Assembly: GCA_002713705.1 (NCBI GenBank)
Contig: PAUJ01000031.1
Coordinates: 56,921-77,837, forward strand
Source: Flavobacteriaceae bacterium
Lineage (GTDB): Bacteria; Bacteroidota; Bacteroidia; Flavobacteriales; Flavobacteriaceae
DNA: 20,917 nucleotides
Direction of reading: 5' to 3'
Positions 7,234 through 16,273 of the stretch are shown here, piece by piece. Made by a program: the position numbers and the translations under genes. The notes beneath the pieces are model-generated. The model saw only the letters and a list, made by a program, of their open reading frames with translations. It was not told the origin of the DNA and ran no database searches. Position 1 is the first letter of the stretch, and every line of letters starts with the position of its first letter.

Positions 7234-7923
7234 ATGCCAAAGATATTAAAGATTAATGGGCTAGAAAAAACATATACTAGCGGCTCTAAAGAATTAACAG
7301 TACTAAAAAATGTGTCTTTTGATGTTGAAAAGGGACAGACTTTTTCTATTGTTGGTCCTTCTGGAAGTGGAAAGACAACCTTATTGGGTTTATGTGCTGG
7401 TTTAGATAAACCAAATTCGGGTACCGTTGAATTGTGTGGTTTTAATTTAAATACGTTAAATGAAGATGAGTGTGCACAATTGCGAAATAGAGAAGTTGGT
7501 TTTATTTTTCAAAACTTTCAATTATTGCCAACATTAACAGCACTTGAAAACGTTAGTGTTCCTCTAGAACTGCAAGGAGCAAAAGATGCAACATTAAGTG
7601 CTAGCGCATTATTAAAAAAAGTAGGACTAATGGATCGCATGGATCATTATCCATCACAGTTATCAGGCGGAGAACAACAACGGGTTGCTTTAGCAAGAGC
7701 TTTTTCCAATAAACCTTCTATATTATTCGCTGATGAACCAACGGGTAACTTAGATGAGGAAACCGGAGAAAAAGTAATTCAATTGCTCTTTGAACTTAAT
7801 AAAGATGCCGGTACAACCTTGGTAATTATTTCTCACGATTTAGAATTAGCCAATCGAACGCAACAAATATTAAAACTTAAAGGTGGAAAAATAATAACTA
7901 ACGAACCCACTACTTCATTTTGA
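7234..7923 (+). CDS. ybbA: ABC transporter ATP-binding protein, YbbA (LolD/MacB type)
   Basis: This 229-residue cytoplasmic ATPase powers the FtsX-type permease encoded directly downstream. It has Walker [10 protein letters not shown] (41-49), Q-loop Gln93, signature LSGGEQQR (143-150), Walker [13 protein letters not shown] (163-174) and H-loop His201. The length and the [10 protein letters not shown] form match the MacB/LolD/FtsE mechanotransmission group. The stop TGA overlaps the next start (TTGA), indicating translational coupling. The divergent neighbour is the TesA-like esterase. The transported substrate is unknown for this group. Confidence 0.92.
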   Translation: MPKILKINGLEKTYTSGSKELTVLKNVSFDVEKGQTFSIVGPSGSGKTTLLGLCAGLDKPNSGTVELCGFNLNTLNEDECAQLRNREVGFIFQNFQLLPTLTALENVSVPLELQGAKDATLSASALLKKVGLMDRMDHYPSQLSGGEQQRVALARAFSNKPSILFADEPTGNLDEETGEKVIQLLFELNKDAGTTLVIISHDLELANRTQQILKLKGGKIITNEPTTSF

Positions 7924-10463
7924 GCAACTCTAAATTTAAATCAAAAAACAACATCGCCTGGCTTTTTAAAATGGCTTGGCGTGATGCAAAAGCAAGTAGA
8001 GTACGTTTACTTCTTTTTATGGCTTCCATTATTTTGGGGATCGCTGCGGTCGTTTCTATTCAGTTGTTTGGAACCAATCTGGAGGACAATATACAAATAC
8101 AGTCTAAAAATTTAATGGGTGCTGATTTTATTATCGACAGTCAACAAATACCAAGCAAAAGAGCACAGTCCATTATCGATTCTTTAAAACCAGATGCTTC
8201 AGAGGTTAATTTTGTTTCCATGATTGCCTTTCCAAAGAATGGAGGTACTAAATTGGTTCGTGTTAGGGGTTTAGAAGGCGGTTTTCCATTTTATGGCAGC
8301 ATTGACACACAACCTATTTCTGCAGCAAATAATTTTCAAAAATTAGGTGGAGCTTTAGTAGATGCAACTCTTATGTTACAGTTTGATATTAAACCTGGTG
8401 ATTCTATTAAAATAGGGGAATTAACTTTAGCGATTATTGGGTCTTTAAAAGCCATTCCAGGTAGTTCATCAATTTCTTCTACCGTAGCACCACCAATTAT
8501 TATTCCCAATCGTTTTATTGCCCAGACGGAACTTTTACAATTCGGGAGTCGCAAAGAATATAAGTTTTTTTATAAATCTCCAACTATAGATTTAACAATC
8601 TTAGAAAAAAAGCTAACTGCTGCATTAGCGATTGAAAATGCTGGTCTCGATACGCATTTAAGCACCAGTAAACGGTTAGGAAAAGGCTATGCTAATGTGA
8701 GTAAGTTTCTAAATCTTGCAGCTTTTATAGCCTTGTTATTGGGTTGTATTGGTATTGCTAGTTCTGTAAACATATACATCAAGGAAAAACTAAAAGCAGT
8801 AGCCGTATTAAAATGTATGGGTGCAAGCAGAAAACAAAGCTTTTTAATTTTTCTTATACAAATCTCGGCCATAGGTATTATTGGAGGGTTTTTGGGTAGC
8901 CTTATCGGGATAGTTCTACAGGAACTTTTTCCTTACCTATTAAAAGAATTCTTACCCTTTGATATGCAAGTGAGTATCGCCTTTAAGCCATTGCTTATGG
9001 GAGTTTTACTTGGTTTTTTTATGTCGGTATTATTTGCATTATTACCACTTATACGTACCTGGTATGTTTCGCCTTTGGAGGTACTGCGCATCGGTGGTAC
9101 TCCTCAAATAAAACCAATTAAAACACGTTTAATTATTTTTAGTTTGATCCTCGTTTTTTTATATTTATTTTCTTTTTGGTTACTCCGAAATGCTTTTTAC
9201 GCACTAACATTTGTCATGGGTATTTTAGTGACTTTTGCAATTTTAGCTGGTATAGCAAAAGCATCCATGAAAGCTGTTAAATCTTATTTTCCTAAACGAG
9301 CAGACGTTACGGTAAGACAAAGTTTATTAAATTTATTTCGACCAAACAATCAAACCTTAGTATTGTTAGTTTCAATAGGATTGGGTACTTTTTTAATAAG
9401 TACCTTATACTTTACCAAGGACATTTTATTATCCAAAACCGAGGCTGATCAATCTTCCGAAAATATAAATCTGATCACCCTAGACATACAAACAGATCAG
9501 CTAGATGGAATTGTAAAAATATTTGATGATAATGATCTAACTATTACTGATAATATTCCCTTGGTAACTATGCGAATGCACAGTATTAAAGGGAAATTAG
9601 TGAATACTTTACGCAGCGATAGTACTAGCAAAGTAAGAACTTGGCTTTTAAATCATGAATTTAGAGCTACTTACCGTGATTCACTTATTGAATCGGAAGA
9701 AGTGATTGAAGGGGAGTGGACTTCTTTAAATAGCGGAGAAAATCCAATTGAAATTTCAATTTCTGACAACCTTGCTGCAGATGCCAAAGTAACTGTTGGA
9801 GATCCTATTGTTTTTAATGTACAAGGAGTGCTTGTAGAAACGATAATTGGTAGTATTCGGAAAGTTGATTGGGGACGTGTACAACTCAATTTCACTGTTT
9901 TATTTCCAAAGGGTGTATTAGAAAATGCACCACAGTTTAATGTATTAACTACCTACGTAGCTGATGAATCAAGTTCTGCAGCACTGCAACGAGATTTGGT
10001 AGCAAGTTTTCCAAACGTTTCGATTATAGATCTTAGGCAGGTTTTTAGTATGGTAACGGATATATTAGATAAGGTTTCTTGGATTATCAATTTTATGGCT
10101 TTCTTTAGTATTCTTACCGGAATTATTGTTTTGATTGGCTCGGTTCGAAATAGTAAATACCAGCGCATTAAGGAAAGTGTATTGCTGAGAACTTTGGGTG
10201 CTAAAAATGTTCAAATATTAAAAATAGCTGCATTAGAATATTTGTTTTTAGGAATTTTAGGTAGTTTAGTTGGAATACTATTGGCATTAATAAGTAGTTT
10301 ATTATTAGCCATATTTGTTTTTAAAGAACCCTTTGTACCTTCCATAATTCCGTTTTTAGTTTTTTTACCTGGAATTTCACTATTGGTTTTGGGAATAGGC
10401 TTAAGCAATATTAGAAGTGTTTTAAAAAGTTCACCATTAGAAGTATTGCGAAGAGAAGCATAA
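7920..10463 (+). CDS. ybbP: FtsX-type ABC transporter permease, YbbP
   Basis: This is an 847-residue inner-membrane permease of the YbbP/MacB-FtsX group. Helix 1 is near residues 28-50, followed by a large extracytoplasmic domain. The first FtsX unit lies near 264-378, with the cytoplasmic KEKLKAVAVLKCMGASRKQ. Helices follow near 402-420, 425-445 and 478-497, then a second extracytoplasmic domain. A second FtsX unit spans about 725-840, with KESVLLRTLGAKNVQ. This gives about ten helices, as in YbbP. The chosen start is TTG 7920, overlapping the ybbA stop. The first ATG is 17 codons later (7971) and would leave the short MAWRDAKASR front before helix 1, so it is a real alternative. Confidence 0.88.
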   Translation: MSNSKFKSKNNIAWLFKMAWRDAKASRVRLLLFMASIILGIAAVVSIQLFGTNLEDNIQIQSKNLMGADFIIDSQQIPSKRAQSIIDSLKPDASEVNFVSMIAFPKNGGTKLVRVRGLEGGFPFYGSIDTQPISAANNFQKLGGALVDATLMLQFDIKPGDSIKIGELTLAIIGSLKAIPGSSSISSTVAPPIIIPNRFIAQTELLQFGSRKEYKFFYKSPTIDLTILEKKLTAALAIENAGLDTHLSTSKRLGKGYANVSKFLNLAAFIALLLGCIGIASSVNIYIKEKLKAVAVLKCMGASRKQSFLIFLIQISAIGIIGGFLGSLIGIVLQELFPYLLKEFLPFDMQVSIAFKPLLMGVLLGFFMSVLFALLPLIRTWYVSPLEVLRIGGTPQIKPIKTRLIIFSLILVFLYLFSFWLLRNAFYALTFVMGILVTFAILAGIAKASMKAVKSYFPKRADVTVRQSLLNLFRPNNQTLVLLVSIGLGTFLISTLYFTKDILLSKTEADQSSENINLITLDIQTDQLDGIVKIFDDNDLTITDNIPLVTMRMHSIKGKLVNTLRSDSTSKVRTWLLNHEFRATYRDSLIESEEVIEGEWTSLNSGENPIEISISDNLAADAKVTVGDPIVFNVQGVLVETIIGSIRKVDWGRVQLNFTVLFPKGVLENAPQFNVLTTYVADESSSAALQRDLVASFPNVSIIDLRQVFSMVTDILDKVSWIINFMAFFSILTGIIVLIGSVRNSKYQRIKESVLLRTLGAKNVQILKIAALEYLFLGILGSLVGILLALISSLLLAIFVFKEPFVPSIIPFLVFLPGISLLVLGIGLSNIRSVLKSSPLEVLRREA

Positions 10464-10528
10464 TGAGTCTAGATGCGATGGTAGTTGATAAAGAAATAAA
10501 ATTATTAGATAATTAATAGGTAAATATC

Positions 10529-12091
10529 ATGCAATTTAAGATTAACGATAGGTTTACTAAAGAATTACCAGCAGATCCAGTTCTTGCTAACACAAGAAGG
10601 CAAGTGGAAATGGCTTGCTTTTCGTATGTGACTCCCAAAAAAACGAGAAAACCAAAAATACTGCATGTTTCACCTGAAATGCTATCTGAATTGGGTTTGT
10701 CTGAAGAAGATGTAACTGATGAAGGATTCTTAAATGTATTTACTGGCAATAGTATTTTACCAAATACCAGACCTTATGCGATGTGCTATGGTGGACATCA
10801 ATTTGGTAATTGGGCAGGGCAATTAGGAGACGGTCGTGCAATTAATTTAGCAGAAGTTAAACATAAAAATAAACATTGGACACTACAATTAAAAGGGGCA
10901 GGGGAAACACCCTATTCTCGTACTGCTGATGGCTTGGCAGTATTGCGATCTTCTATTCGAGAGTATTTGTGTAGCGAAGCAATGTACCATCTAGGAGTTC
11001 CTACAACTAGAGCCTTGTCATTGGCATTGACTGGCGACGAAGTAATGAGGGACATGTTTTACGATGGCAATGCAGCCTATGAAAAAGGAGCTGTTGTTTG
11101 CAGAGTGGCACCAAGTTTTTTACGATTTGGTAATTATCAACTATTAGCTGCAAGACAAGATGGAGAAACATTAAGAAAACTGGTAAATTATACGATTAAA
11201 CACCATTTTTCAGAATTGGGAACACCTTCTAAAGAAACGTATTTACAATTTTTTGAAGCAGTTTTAATCAGTACTTCAGAAATGATTGTTCATTGGCAAC
11301 GGGTCGGTTTTGTTCATGGAGTGATGAACACTGATAATTTATCCATTCTTGGATTAACGATAGATTATGGTCCTTATGGTTGGTTAGAAGGGTATGACCA
11401 TCATTGGACCCCAAATACTACAGACAGTCAATTTAAACGGTATACGTATGGGTCACAAATGGAAATTGGCCATTGGAATTTGTACCAATTGGCAAATGCT
11501 TTGTACCCATTAATTGGAGAAACAGAGGACTTAGAACGTATTTTACATAGCTATCACAAAAAAGTACAAGGACAGTATTTATCGATGATGCGAAGTAAAT
11601 TAGGTTTGTTTACTGAAGAAAAAAATGATACGGTGTTAATCGGGAATTTAGAAGATATTTTACAATTAACAGAAACAGATATGACGATTTTCTTTAGAAA
11701 TTTAAGTGATTTTACCACAGAAAGTCCTTTAGCGGGTTTGACTATGGTTAAGGATGCTTTTTATGTACCTAATGAAGTTTCCGATTCGATACAAAAAAAA
11801 TGGAATTCATGGTTTTTGAACTATGCAACACGTTTAGAAAAAGAAAATCATACTTTTAAAGAACGTAAAGAGCAAATGAACCAAGTAAATCCTAAATATG
11901 TGCTTCGTAATTATATGGCACAATTGGCGATCGATGCTGCTAATAAAGGTGATTACAAATTAATTGACGACTTATTTAAATTGCTTAGAAATCCCTATGA
12001 CGAACAGGTAGAGAATGAAAAATGGTTTGTAAAACGACCAGATTGGGCCAGGCATAAAGCAGGATGTTCGATGTTGTCATGCAGTTCTTGA
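10529..12091 (+). CDS. selO: SelO/YdiU protein adenylyltransferase (AMPylase)
   Basis: This is a pseudokinase-fold enzyme that transfers AMP from ATP to Ser/Thr/Tyr of target proteins, linked in other bacteria to redox stress. The length (520) is near normal. YGGHQFGNWAGQLGDGRA (88-105) is the family hallmark. LQLKGAGETPYSR (119-131) carries the nucleotide-binding Lys122. HGVMNTDN (263-270) holds the catalytic-loop Asp269 and Asn270, and DYGP (279-282) the metal-binding Asp279. The protein ends SCSS with Cys518, encoded by TGC. This position is selenocysteine in animal SelO and cysteine in most bacteria, and is thought to bond with another cysteine. It lies 65 bases after ybbP on the same strand, so cotranscription is possible. 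Confidence 0.95.
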   Translation: MQFKINDRFTKELPADPVLANTRRQVEMACFSYVTPKKTRKPKILHVSPEMLSELGLSEEDVTDEGFLNVFTGNSILPNTRPYAMCYGGHQFGNWAGQLGDGRAINLAEVKHKNKHWTLQLKGAGETPYSRTADGLAVLRSSIREYLCSEAMYHLGVPTTRALSLALTGDEVMRDMFYDGNAAYEKGAVVCRVAPSFLRFGNYQLLAARQDGETLRKLVNYTIKHHFSELGTPSKETYLQFFEAVLISTSEMIVHWQRVGFVHGVMNTDNLSILGLTIDYGPYGWLEGYDHHWTPNTTDSQFKRYTYGSQMEIGHWNLYQLANALYPLIGETEDLERILHSYHKKVQGQYLSMMRSKLGLFTEEKNDTVLIGNLEDILQLTETDMTIFFRNLSDFTTESPLAGLTMVKDAFYVPNEVSDSIQKKWNSWFLNYATRLEKENHTFKERKEQMNQVNPKYVLRNYMAQLAIDAANKGDYKLIDDLFKLLRNPYDEQVENEKWFVKRPDWARHKAGCSMLSCSS

Positions 12092-12145
12092 TGCTATTCT
12101 TATGTTAATATTTTTTTTATAAAGTGTTGAGTGTTAAAACTCTTT

Positions 12146-12790
12146 TTATTTAAAAGTATGGCGTTGCTCATCTGTAGAAGATGCATTTAGTAATTGGTTG
12201 AAGGTTCTTATGGTATTAAAATCCTTGGTAATTGCATCAGATACTCCAATTCCAGGAATACCCGTTTCTAAAATAGCTTTAACGTCTTTTATGATGATGC
12301 CTCCAAAGCCAATAATTGGAGTATTGGTTTTTAAAGCCTCTGCAATTGCAGTATATCCATTTAAACCTAAAGCGGGACTTAATTGGGTTTTACTTGTGTT
12401 AACTCTAAAAGGTCCCAAGCCAATATAGTCAACAATTTCACTTATTAATATTTCACAATCTTGCAAGGTATTTGCAGTTACACCAATAATTTGCCAAGTG
12501 TACAAATGCCTTCTAGCTGTTATTAGACTGGTGTCCATCTTCTCAAAATGAACTCCATCTGCCTTGACTGCCCTCGCAATTTTATAGTAATTGTTGATAA
12601 TTAACCTGGTTTGGAAGTAAGATGTAATTTCTCTAGCTTCTTTAGCTAGCTTCAATATATTTTTTTCTGAAATATTTATTAAACGCAGTTGAACTAATTC
12701 TGCACCAGAAGCACATGCTTTCTGGATATTTTCTAGATGCGCTATCGGAGTGCTTCCTTGCGATACATAATGGAGTTTAGGTATAGTCAT
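12146..12790 (-). CDS. ThiE-like thiamine phosphate synthase homologue with altered active site
   Basis: This 214-residue TIM-barrel protein is of the ThiE/TenI family, whose ThiE members join HMP-pyrophosphate and thiazole phosphate. Family signs are ELVQLRL (31-37), DGVH (78-81), DYIGLGPFRVNTSK (121-134) and GFGGI (161-165). Key residues differ. The usual IND, whose Asp binds Mg, is INN (Asn67). The usual HLGQxD is HFEKMD, keeping only Asp86. The strand usually ending IGG reads FGG. Lys134 of the phosphate-binding TxTK is kept. No thi genes are nearby, so it may be a second ThiE copy with reduced or changed activity. The C-terminal SSTDEQRHTF is, from memory, common in flavobacterial ThiE. 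Confidence 0.75.
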   Translation of the reverse strand: MTIPKLHYVSQGSTPIAHLENIQKACASGAELVQLRLINISEKNILKLAKEAREITSYFQTRLIINNYYKIARAVKADGVHFEKMDTSLITARRHLYTWQIIGVTANTLQDCEILISEIVDYIGLGPFRVNTSKTQLSPALGLNGYTAIAEALKTNTPIIGFGGIIIKDVKAILETGIPGIGVSDAITKDFNTIRTFNQLLNASSTDEQRHTFK

Positions 12791-12958
12791 GTTTATGTTT
12801 TTTAAAAAATATGAATTAATAAAACTAAAAAAATATGTTGGAATTATTAATCACGGCAAAAATGATAAATAAAAAAGAGTAAACACGTTATAATAAGAAT
12901 ATTCCAAATAAAAACAGATAGAACTCAACGTACATTTTTAAAATTGATTTATTGGTAC

Positions 12959-12966
12959 TATATTTG
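12959..12966 (+). promoter_or_regulatory. Predicted -7 box for the cold-shock gene
   Basis: TATATTTG fits the Bacteroidota -7 consensus TAnnTTTG. It would start the transcript near 12972, giving a leader of about 30 A+T-rich bases before ATG 13004. No convincing TTG lies at the usual -33 distance. Confidence 0.45.
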
Positions 12967-13003
12967 TAATCTAATAAGTATTAATAAATTAAATTACATT
13001 ACA

Positions 13004-13195
13004 ATGAGTAAAGGAACAGTAAAGTTTTTCAATGATACCAAAGGATTTGGTTTCATCACAGAAGAAGGAGTAGAAAAAGATCATTTTGTACACATTTCTG
13101 GACTAGTCGATGAGATTAGAGAAGGTGACCAAGTTGAATTCGACTTAAAAGAAGGAAACAAAGGATTAAATGCAGTAAACGTTAAAGTTATCTAA
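13004..13195 (+). CDS. Cold-shock protein (CspA family)
   Basis: This 63-residue single OB-fold protein binds single-stranded RNA and DNA and melts RNA structure. KGTVKFFNDTKGFGFI holds RNP1 (KGFGFI, residues 13-18), and HFVHIS (27-32) is RNP2. The rest follows the CspA pattern, GDQVEFDLKEGNKGLNAVNV. It is slightly shorter than E. coli CspA (70). The start MSKGTVKFF at 13004 was chosen over an upstream frame opening at 12944, because that extension is encoded by the promoter region and has no counterpart in the family. A strong terminator follows, so this is a one-gene transcript. Confidence 0.95.
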   Translation: MSKGTVKFFNDTKGFGFITEEGVEKDHFVHISGLVDEIREGDQVEFDLKEGNKGLNAVNVKVI

Positions 13196-13215
13196 TATAC
13201 ATCCATATATTTTCA

Positions 13216-13249
13216 AAAAAACCCCGTCAATTTTGATGGGGTTTTTTAT
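13216..13249 (+). terminator. Strong rho-independent terminator of the cold-shock gene
   Basis: AAAAACCCCGTCAA pairs with TTGATGGGGTTTTT around a two-base loop, with one G-T wobble. A GC-rich block sits in the middle and the 3' arm ends in six T's. The 13250-13450 gap shows nothing further that I can support. Confidence 0.9.
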
Positions 13250-13450
13250 TATAAACTAATATGGTTTCCAAAACGAAAAATTTATATTTAAAGTTTCTAT
13301 AAATCACTAAAAAAAGCAATTGATTTTAGAGGTAAAAGCATTAAAAGATTAGATCAAAAATGAGTAAAAACAAGCCTAATTTAGAGGTAGCAACATGTAT
13401 CAAAGTATTAATAAAAAACTATTCTCTTATCTTTAAAGCAAGAATAAACC

Positions 13451-14398
13451 ATGAGTTTTACACTATTATCCTCTCCTTTGCAAGGTTTTACCGATTTTCG
13501 TTTTAGAAATGCACAAAATAAATATTTTGGAGGCATAGATACTTTTTATGCACCTTACATTCGTCTAAATGGCAAACTAAAGATAAAATCCTCCAACGAA
13601 CGTGATTTACTACCAAATAACAATGCTACCTTAGAACTGATACCACAAGTAATTACAAATGATGCTGATGAATTTTTATTTGTTACTAAATACATACAAA
13701 AATTAGGTTATAAAGAACTTAATTGGAATTTAGGCTGTCCATATCCAATGGTTACGAATCGTGGAATGGGTTCCGGCTTAATTTGTGATCCAAATAAAAT
13801 AGACGATATCTTAAAACGCGTTCACAATGAAACGGATGTTTTGGTTTCTATGAAAATGCGAATGGGTTATGAAAATAGTGAAGAAATTCTTCACACTTTT
13901 CCTGTTTTAGATAAATATCCACTAAAAAACGTTGCGATACATGCTCGTATTGGAAAACAATTATACAAGGGTGAGGTAGATTTGGAGGCATTTCAAAAAT
14001 GTATAAACCTAGCAAAACACAAATTATATTATAATGGAGATATTACTACCGTGGAACAATTTAAAAAAATGAAAGACCGGTTCCCAAGTATTGATCACTT
14101 TATGATTGGTCGGGGTTTAATTGCTGATCCATTTTTACCGAGTATGATAAAAAATGATGCAACCGACTACCCTAAAAACCGTTGGGAGTTATTTGAAGCT
14201 TTTCATGACGAAATATACCAACAATACGATGCTGCTTTATCTGGTCCAACCCCTATAAAAATGAAAATGTTAGGTTTTTGGAATTATTTTTCACAGTCTT
14301 TTTCTAATCCTCATAAAACTTATAAAAAGATTAAAAAAGCAAGCAATCCCTTTAAATATAAACAAGCTGTAAAAGAAATTTTAATGAGTGAAAAATAA
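13451..14398 (+). CDS. dus: tRNA-dihydrouridine synthase
   Basis: This FMN enzyme (315 residues) reduces specific uridines in the D-loop region of tRNA with NADPH. The barrel starts LLSSPLQGFTDFRFR (FMN-binding loop). NWNLGCPYPMVTNRGMGSGL (91-110) holds the catalytic Cys96 and the usual Dus pattern. KMRMGY, HARIGKQLY, YNGDI and IGRGLIADPF are the FMN-phosphate and substrate strands. The C-terminal helical domain (from about 240) binds tRNA. The order DusA, B or C cannot be fixed from these motifs, although the length and SSPLQGFTD start resemble DusC-type proteins. A 48-codon ORF in another frame overlaps the start and is not believed. Confidence 0.93.
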   Translation: MSFTLLSSPLQGFTDFRFRNAQNKYFGGIDTFYAPYIRLNGKLKIKSSNERDLLPNNNATLELIPQVITNDADEFLFVTKYIQKLGYKELNWNLGCPYPMVTNRGMGSGLICDPNKIDDILKRVHNETDVLVSMKMRMGYENSEEILHTFPVLDKYPLKNVAIHARIGKQLYKGEVDLEAFQKCINLAKHKLYYNGDITTVEQFKKMKDRFPSIDHFMIGRGLIADPFLPSMIKNDATDYPKNRWELFEAFHDEIYQQYDAALSGPTPIKMKMLGFWNYFSQSFSNPHKTYKKIKKASNPFKYKQAVKEILMSEK

Positions 14399-14458
14399 AA
14401 TGGGATAAGGGCTTTTAAATACAAATGAAATTTGCCAATTAAGCACTTAATAAAACAT

Positions 14459-14466
14459 TATATTTG
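14459..14466 (+). promoter_or_regulatory. Predicted -7 box for the HMA-membrane fusion gene
   Basis: TATATTTG fits TAnnTTTG. An upstream TTTG (14431-14434) is 24 bases away, slightly beyond the usual spacing. The implied leader is about 75 bases. It contains GTGCTTAA, complementary to part of TTAAGCAC upstream, but no clear riboswitch. Confidence 0.4.
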
Positions 14467-14548
14467 AGTAAATTAAGAAATATAAAAAGGCTTAAAAACA
14501 ACAGGTGCTTAAAACAGTTAATATTATTATTTATTTAAGTCAACAATA

Positions 14549-15274
14549 ATGAAACATACCTATATAATTGAAGGGATGACTTGCAATAATTGTAAAGCTT
14601 CTGTAGAAAAACATATCAACGCTTTAGAAAACGTAAGCCATGTTTCTGTTCGCCTTGAAAATGGAGAAACAGAAGTAACAATGGATAAGCATATTAGTAC
14701 TGAATTACTAAAAAAGGCAATACCAAAAAAATTTACGTTATCAAAAAAGAAAGAAAAAAACATCTTTTCATCCAATATAACTATTGATGAAGATAAAACT
14801 AAATTACAACAGTTAAAGCCACTATTGCTTATCATTTTTTATATCACAACGGCAAGCCTACTTCTTCAAAATAAAGATTGGTCTTTGAACGAATTTATGC
14901 TTGATTTTATGGGCTTATTCTACATTGTGTTTAGCTTCTTTAAAATGTTAGATTTAAAAGGTTTTCCGGAGTCCTTTAAAATGTACGACCCTTTGGCAAA
15001 GCGCATTCCACTTTATGGATGGTTGTACCCTTTTATTGAAACCGTTTTAGGTTTAATGTTTTTAATGCGATTTGAAGTTGATATCGCTTTAGTGATAACA
15101 CTTATTGTGTTAGGAACTACCACGATTGGAGTACTCAAAACACTTTTAGATAAAAAACACATTCGATGCGCATGTTTAGGAACCGCTTTAAAATTACCGA
15201 TGACAGAAGCAACATTAATTGAAAACACGATCATGATGGCAATGGCAATACTAATGTTGTTTAACATATCATGA
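14549..15274 (+). CDS. HMA domain fused to a MauE/DoxX-like membrane protein
   Basis: Residues 1-65 form a heavy-metal-associated domain with GMTCNNC (Cys12 and Cys15), the soft-metal site of copper chaperones and P-type ATPases. A lysine-rich linker follows. Membrane segments lie near 91-107, 118-133, 157-174, 178-198 and 222-240, and resemble MauE/DoxX redox-associated proteins (YDPLAKRIPLYGWLYPFIE). A short loop, IRCACLGT (206-212), holds Cys207 and Cys209 between the last segments and could be a second metal or thiol site. This suggests a Cu- or Hg-type metal or disulfide function at the inner membrane, but the role is inferred. No metal-efflux genes adjoin it. The next gene starts 43 bases downstream. 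Confidence 0.75.
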   Translation: MKHTYIIEGMTCNNCKASVEKHINALENVSHVSVRLENGETEVTMDKHISTELLKKAIPKKFTLSKKKEKNIFSSNITIDEDKTKLQQLKPLLLIIFYITTASLLLQNKDWSLNEFMLDFMGLFYIVFSFFKMLDLKGFPESFKMYDPLAKRIPLYGWLYPFIETVLGLMFLMRFEVDIALVITLIVLGTTTIGVLKTLLDKKHIRCACLGTALKLPMTEATLIENTIMMAMAILMLFNIS

Positions 15275-15317
15275 GATGGATATTTAGTTTATTTTTTTAT
15301 TTAAACAATAATATAAC

Positions 15318-16211
15318 ATGAAAAAGCGACTAAGTTTTTTATTTTATTTTTTTAGTGCCTTACTATTTAGTCAGGACTATGTGCCATTATTGGATGACTA
15401 TAATGAATGGCAAGTCACAAATTGTTATTTTGGATGTTTAACCGATGTTTATTATACGGATGGTGATACCATTGCTGATGGTCATAACTATAAAATATTA
15501 GACGGCTATCATTTTATTTCGAGAACCATTTTGTTAAGAGAAGAAATTTTAGAAAAAAAGGTGTTTCTAAATTTTATACAAGCAACTGGAAATACTGAAT
15601 ATTTATTATATGATTTTTCTTTAAATATTGATGATTCTATTGACATGAAAAATCCAATTTCTCCATTTCTTGAAAATGCAGGTTATTATAATTTAGATTC
15701 GATTATACCTAGACCTTTAGTTAATGGCAATGACTATCGTCATTTTTATTTTTCTCCCTCAGAATCTAATATTATCAGTACAACAAATGCGATTTGGATT
15801 GAAGGTGCAGGATCATTATCACTAATTACAGCTCCAAGTGGTGAGCCTGATATAAATGGGGCAGGACATTTAAGTTGTTTTTATAAAAATGGAGATTATT
15901 TTTATACTAACTTGGATTCTATAGATTCCTGTGAGCCTACTATTATTTTAAATATTAATGAAAGTAATTATCCGCTTTCTGATGTAATAGTCAGTTCTAA
16001 TAACATTCTAAATAGTTGTCATTTAATTAATTTAGAAAATATAAAGCTCATTGATATTTACAATATAAATGGAAAAAAAGTAGCCAGTTATCATAATTAC
16101 GGAAATAAAGAACTTAAATTTGATACAACATCCTATCAAGCTGGAATCTATTTTATAATTGTTTACACAAATCAATTTAAGAAGAAGACAATTAAAATCA
16201 TAATTGAATAG
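15318..16211 (+). CDS. Secreted protein with type IX secretion sorting domain
   Basis: This 297-residue protein carries a signal peptide (residues 1 to about 19, hydrophobic, ending LLFSQ). Its last 75 residues are a type A T9SS sorting domain: KLIDIYNINGKKVASY, then YQAGIYFIIVYTNQFKKKTIKII. Family knowledge says this tail is cut off when the protein crosses the outer membrane to the cell surface or medium. The middle (20-220) is rich in Tyr, Asp and Asn with four or five cysteines and shows no domain I recognise. Similar-sized proteins with a short beta-rich body are common in flavobacteria. It lies 43 bases after the HMA fusion gene and converges with the helicase-like gene. Confidence 0.82.
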   Translation: MKKRLSFLFYFFSALLFSQDYVPLLDDYNEWQVTNCYFGCLTDVYYTDGDTIADGHNYKILDGYHFISRTILLREEILEKKVFLNFIQATGNTEYLLYDFSLNIDDSIDMKNPISPFLENAGYYNLDSIIPRPLVNGNDYRHFYFSPSESNIISTTNAIWIEGAGSLSLITAPSGEPDINGAGHLSCFYKNGDYFYTNLDSIDSCEPTIILNINESNYPLSDVIVSSNNILNSCHLINLENIKLIDIYNINGKKVASYHNYGNKELKFDTTSYQAGIYFIIVYTNQFKKKTIKIIIE

Positions 16212-16230
16212 TTATTGCAACCATTCAATA

Positions 16231-16250
16231 AATTATAAAATTTTATAATT
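16231..16250. terminator. Perfect 20-bp A+T palindrome between convergent genes
   Basis: AATTATAAAA is followed at once by TTTTATAATT. The palindrome lies in the 62-base gap between two converging genes, where a bidirectional terminator is expected. The stem is only A-T pairs, so its strength is doubtful. Confidence 0.4.
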
Positions 16251-16273
16251 AATAGCCATAAAACATAAGATTA

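Noticed and set aside
10463..10516. 17-codon ORF overlapping the ybbP stop (TAATG)
   Set aside because: The overlap would allow coupling, but 17 residues without any recognisable feature are not enough to call a gene.
12067..12091. Selenocysteine at the SelO C-terminus
   Set aside because: The codon at the selenocysteine position is TGC (Cys), and the TGA that follows SCSS is the normal stop.
12944..13003. Upstream extension of the cold-shock protein to 83 residues
   Set aside because: The extra 20 residues are encoded by the promoter and leader region and have no counterpart in the CspA family.
13360..13506. 48-codon ORF overlapping the start of the dus gene
   Set aside because: It overlaps a secure gene by 56 bases in another frame and its translation resembles no protein.
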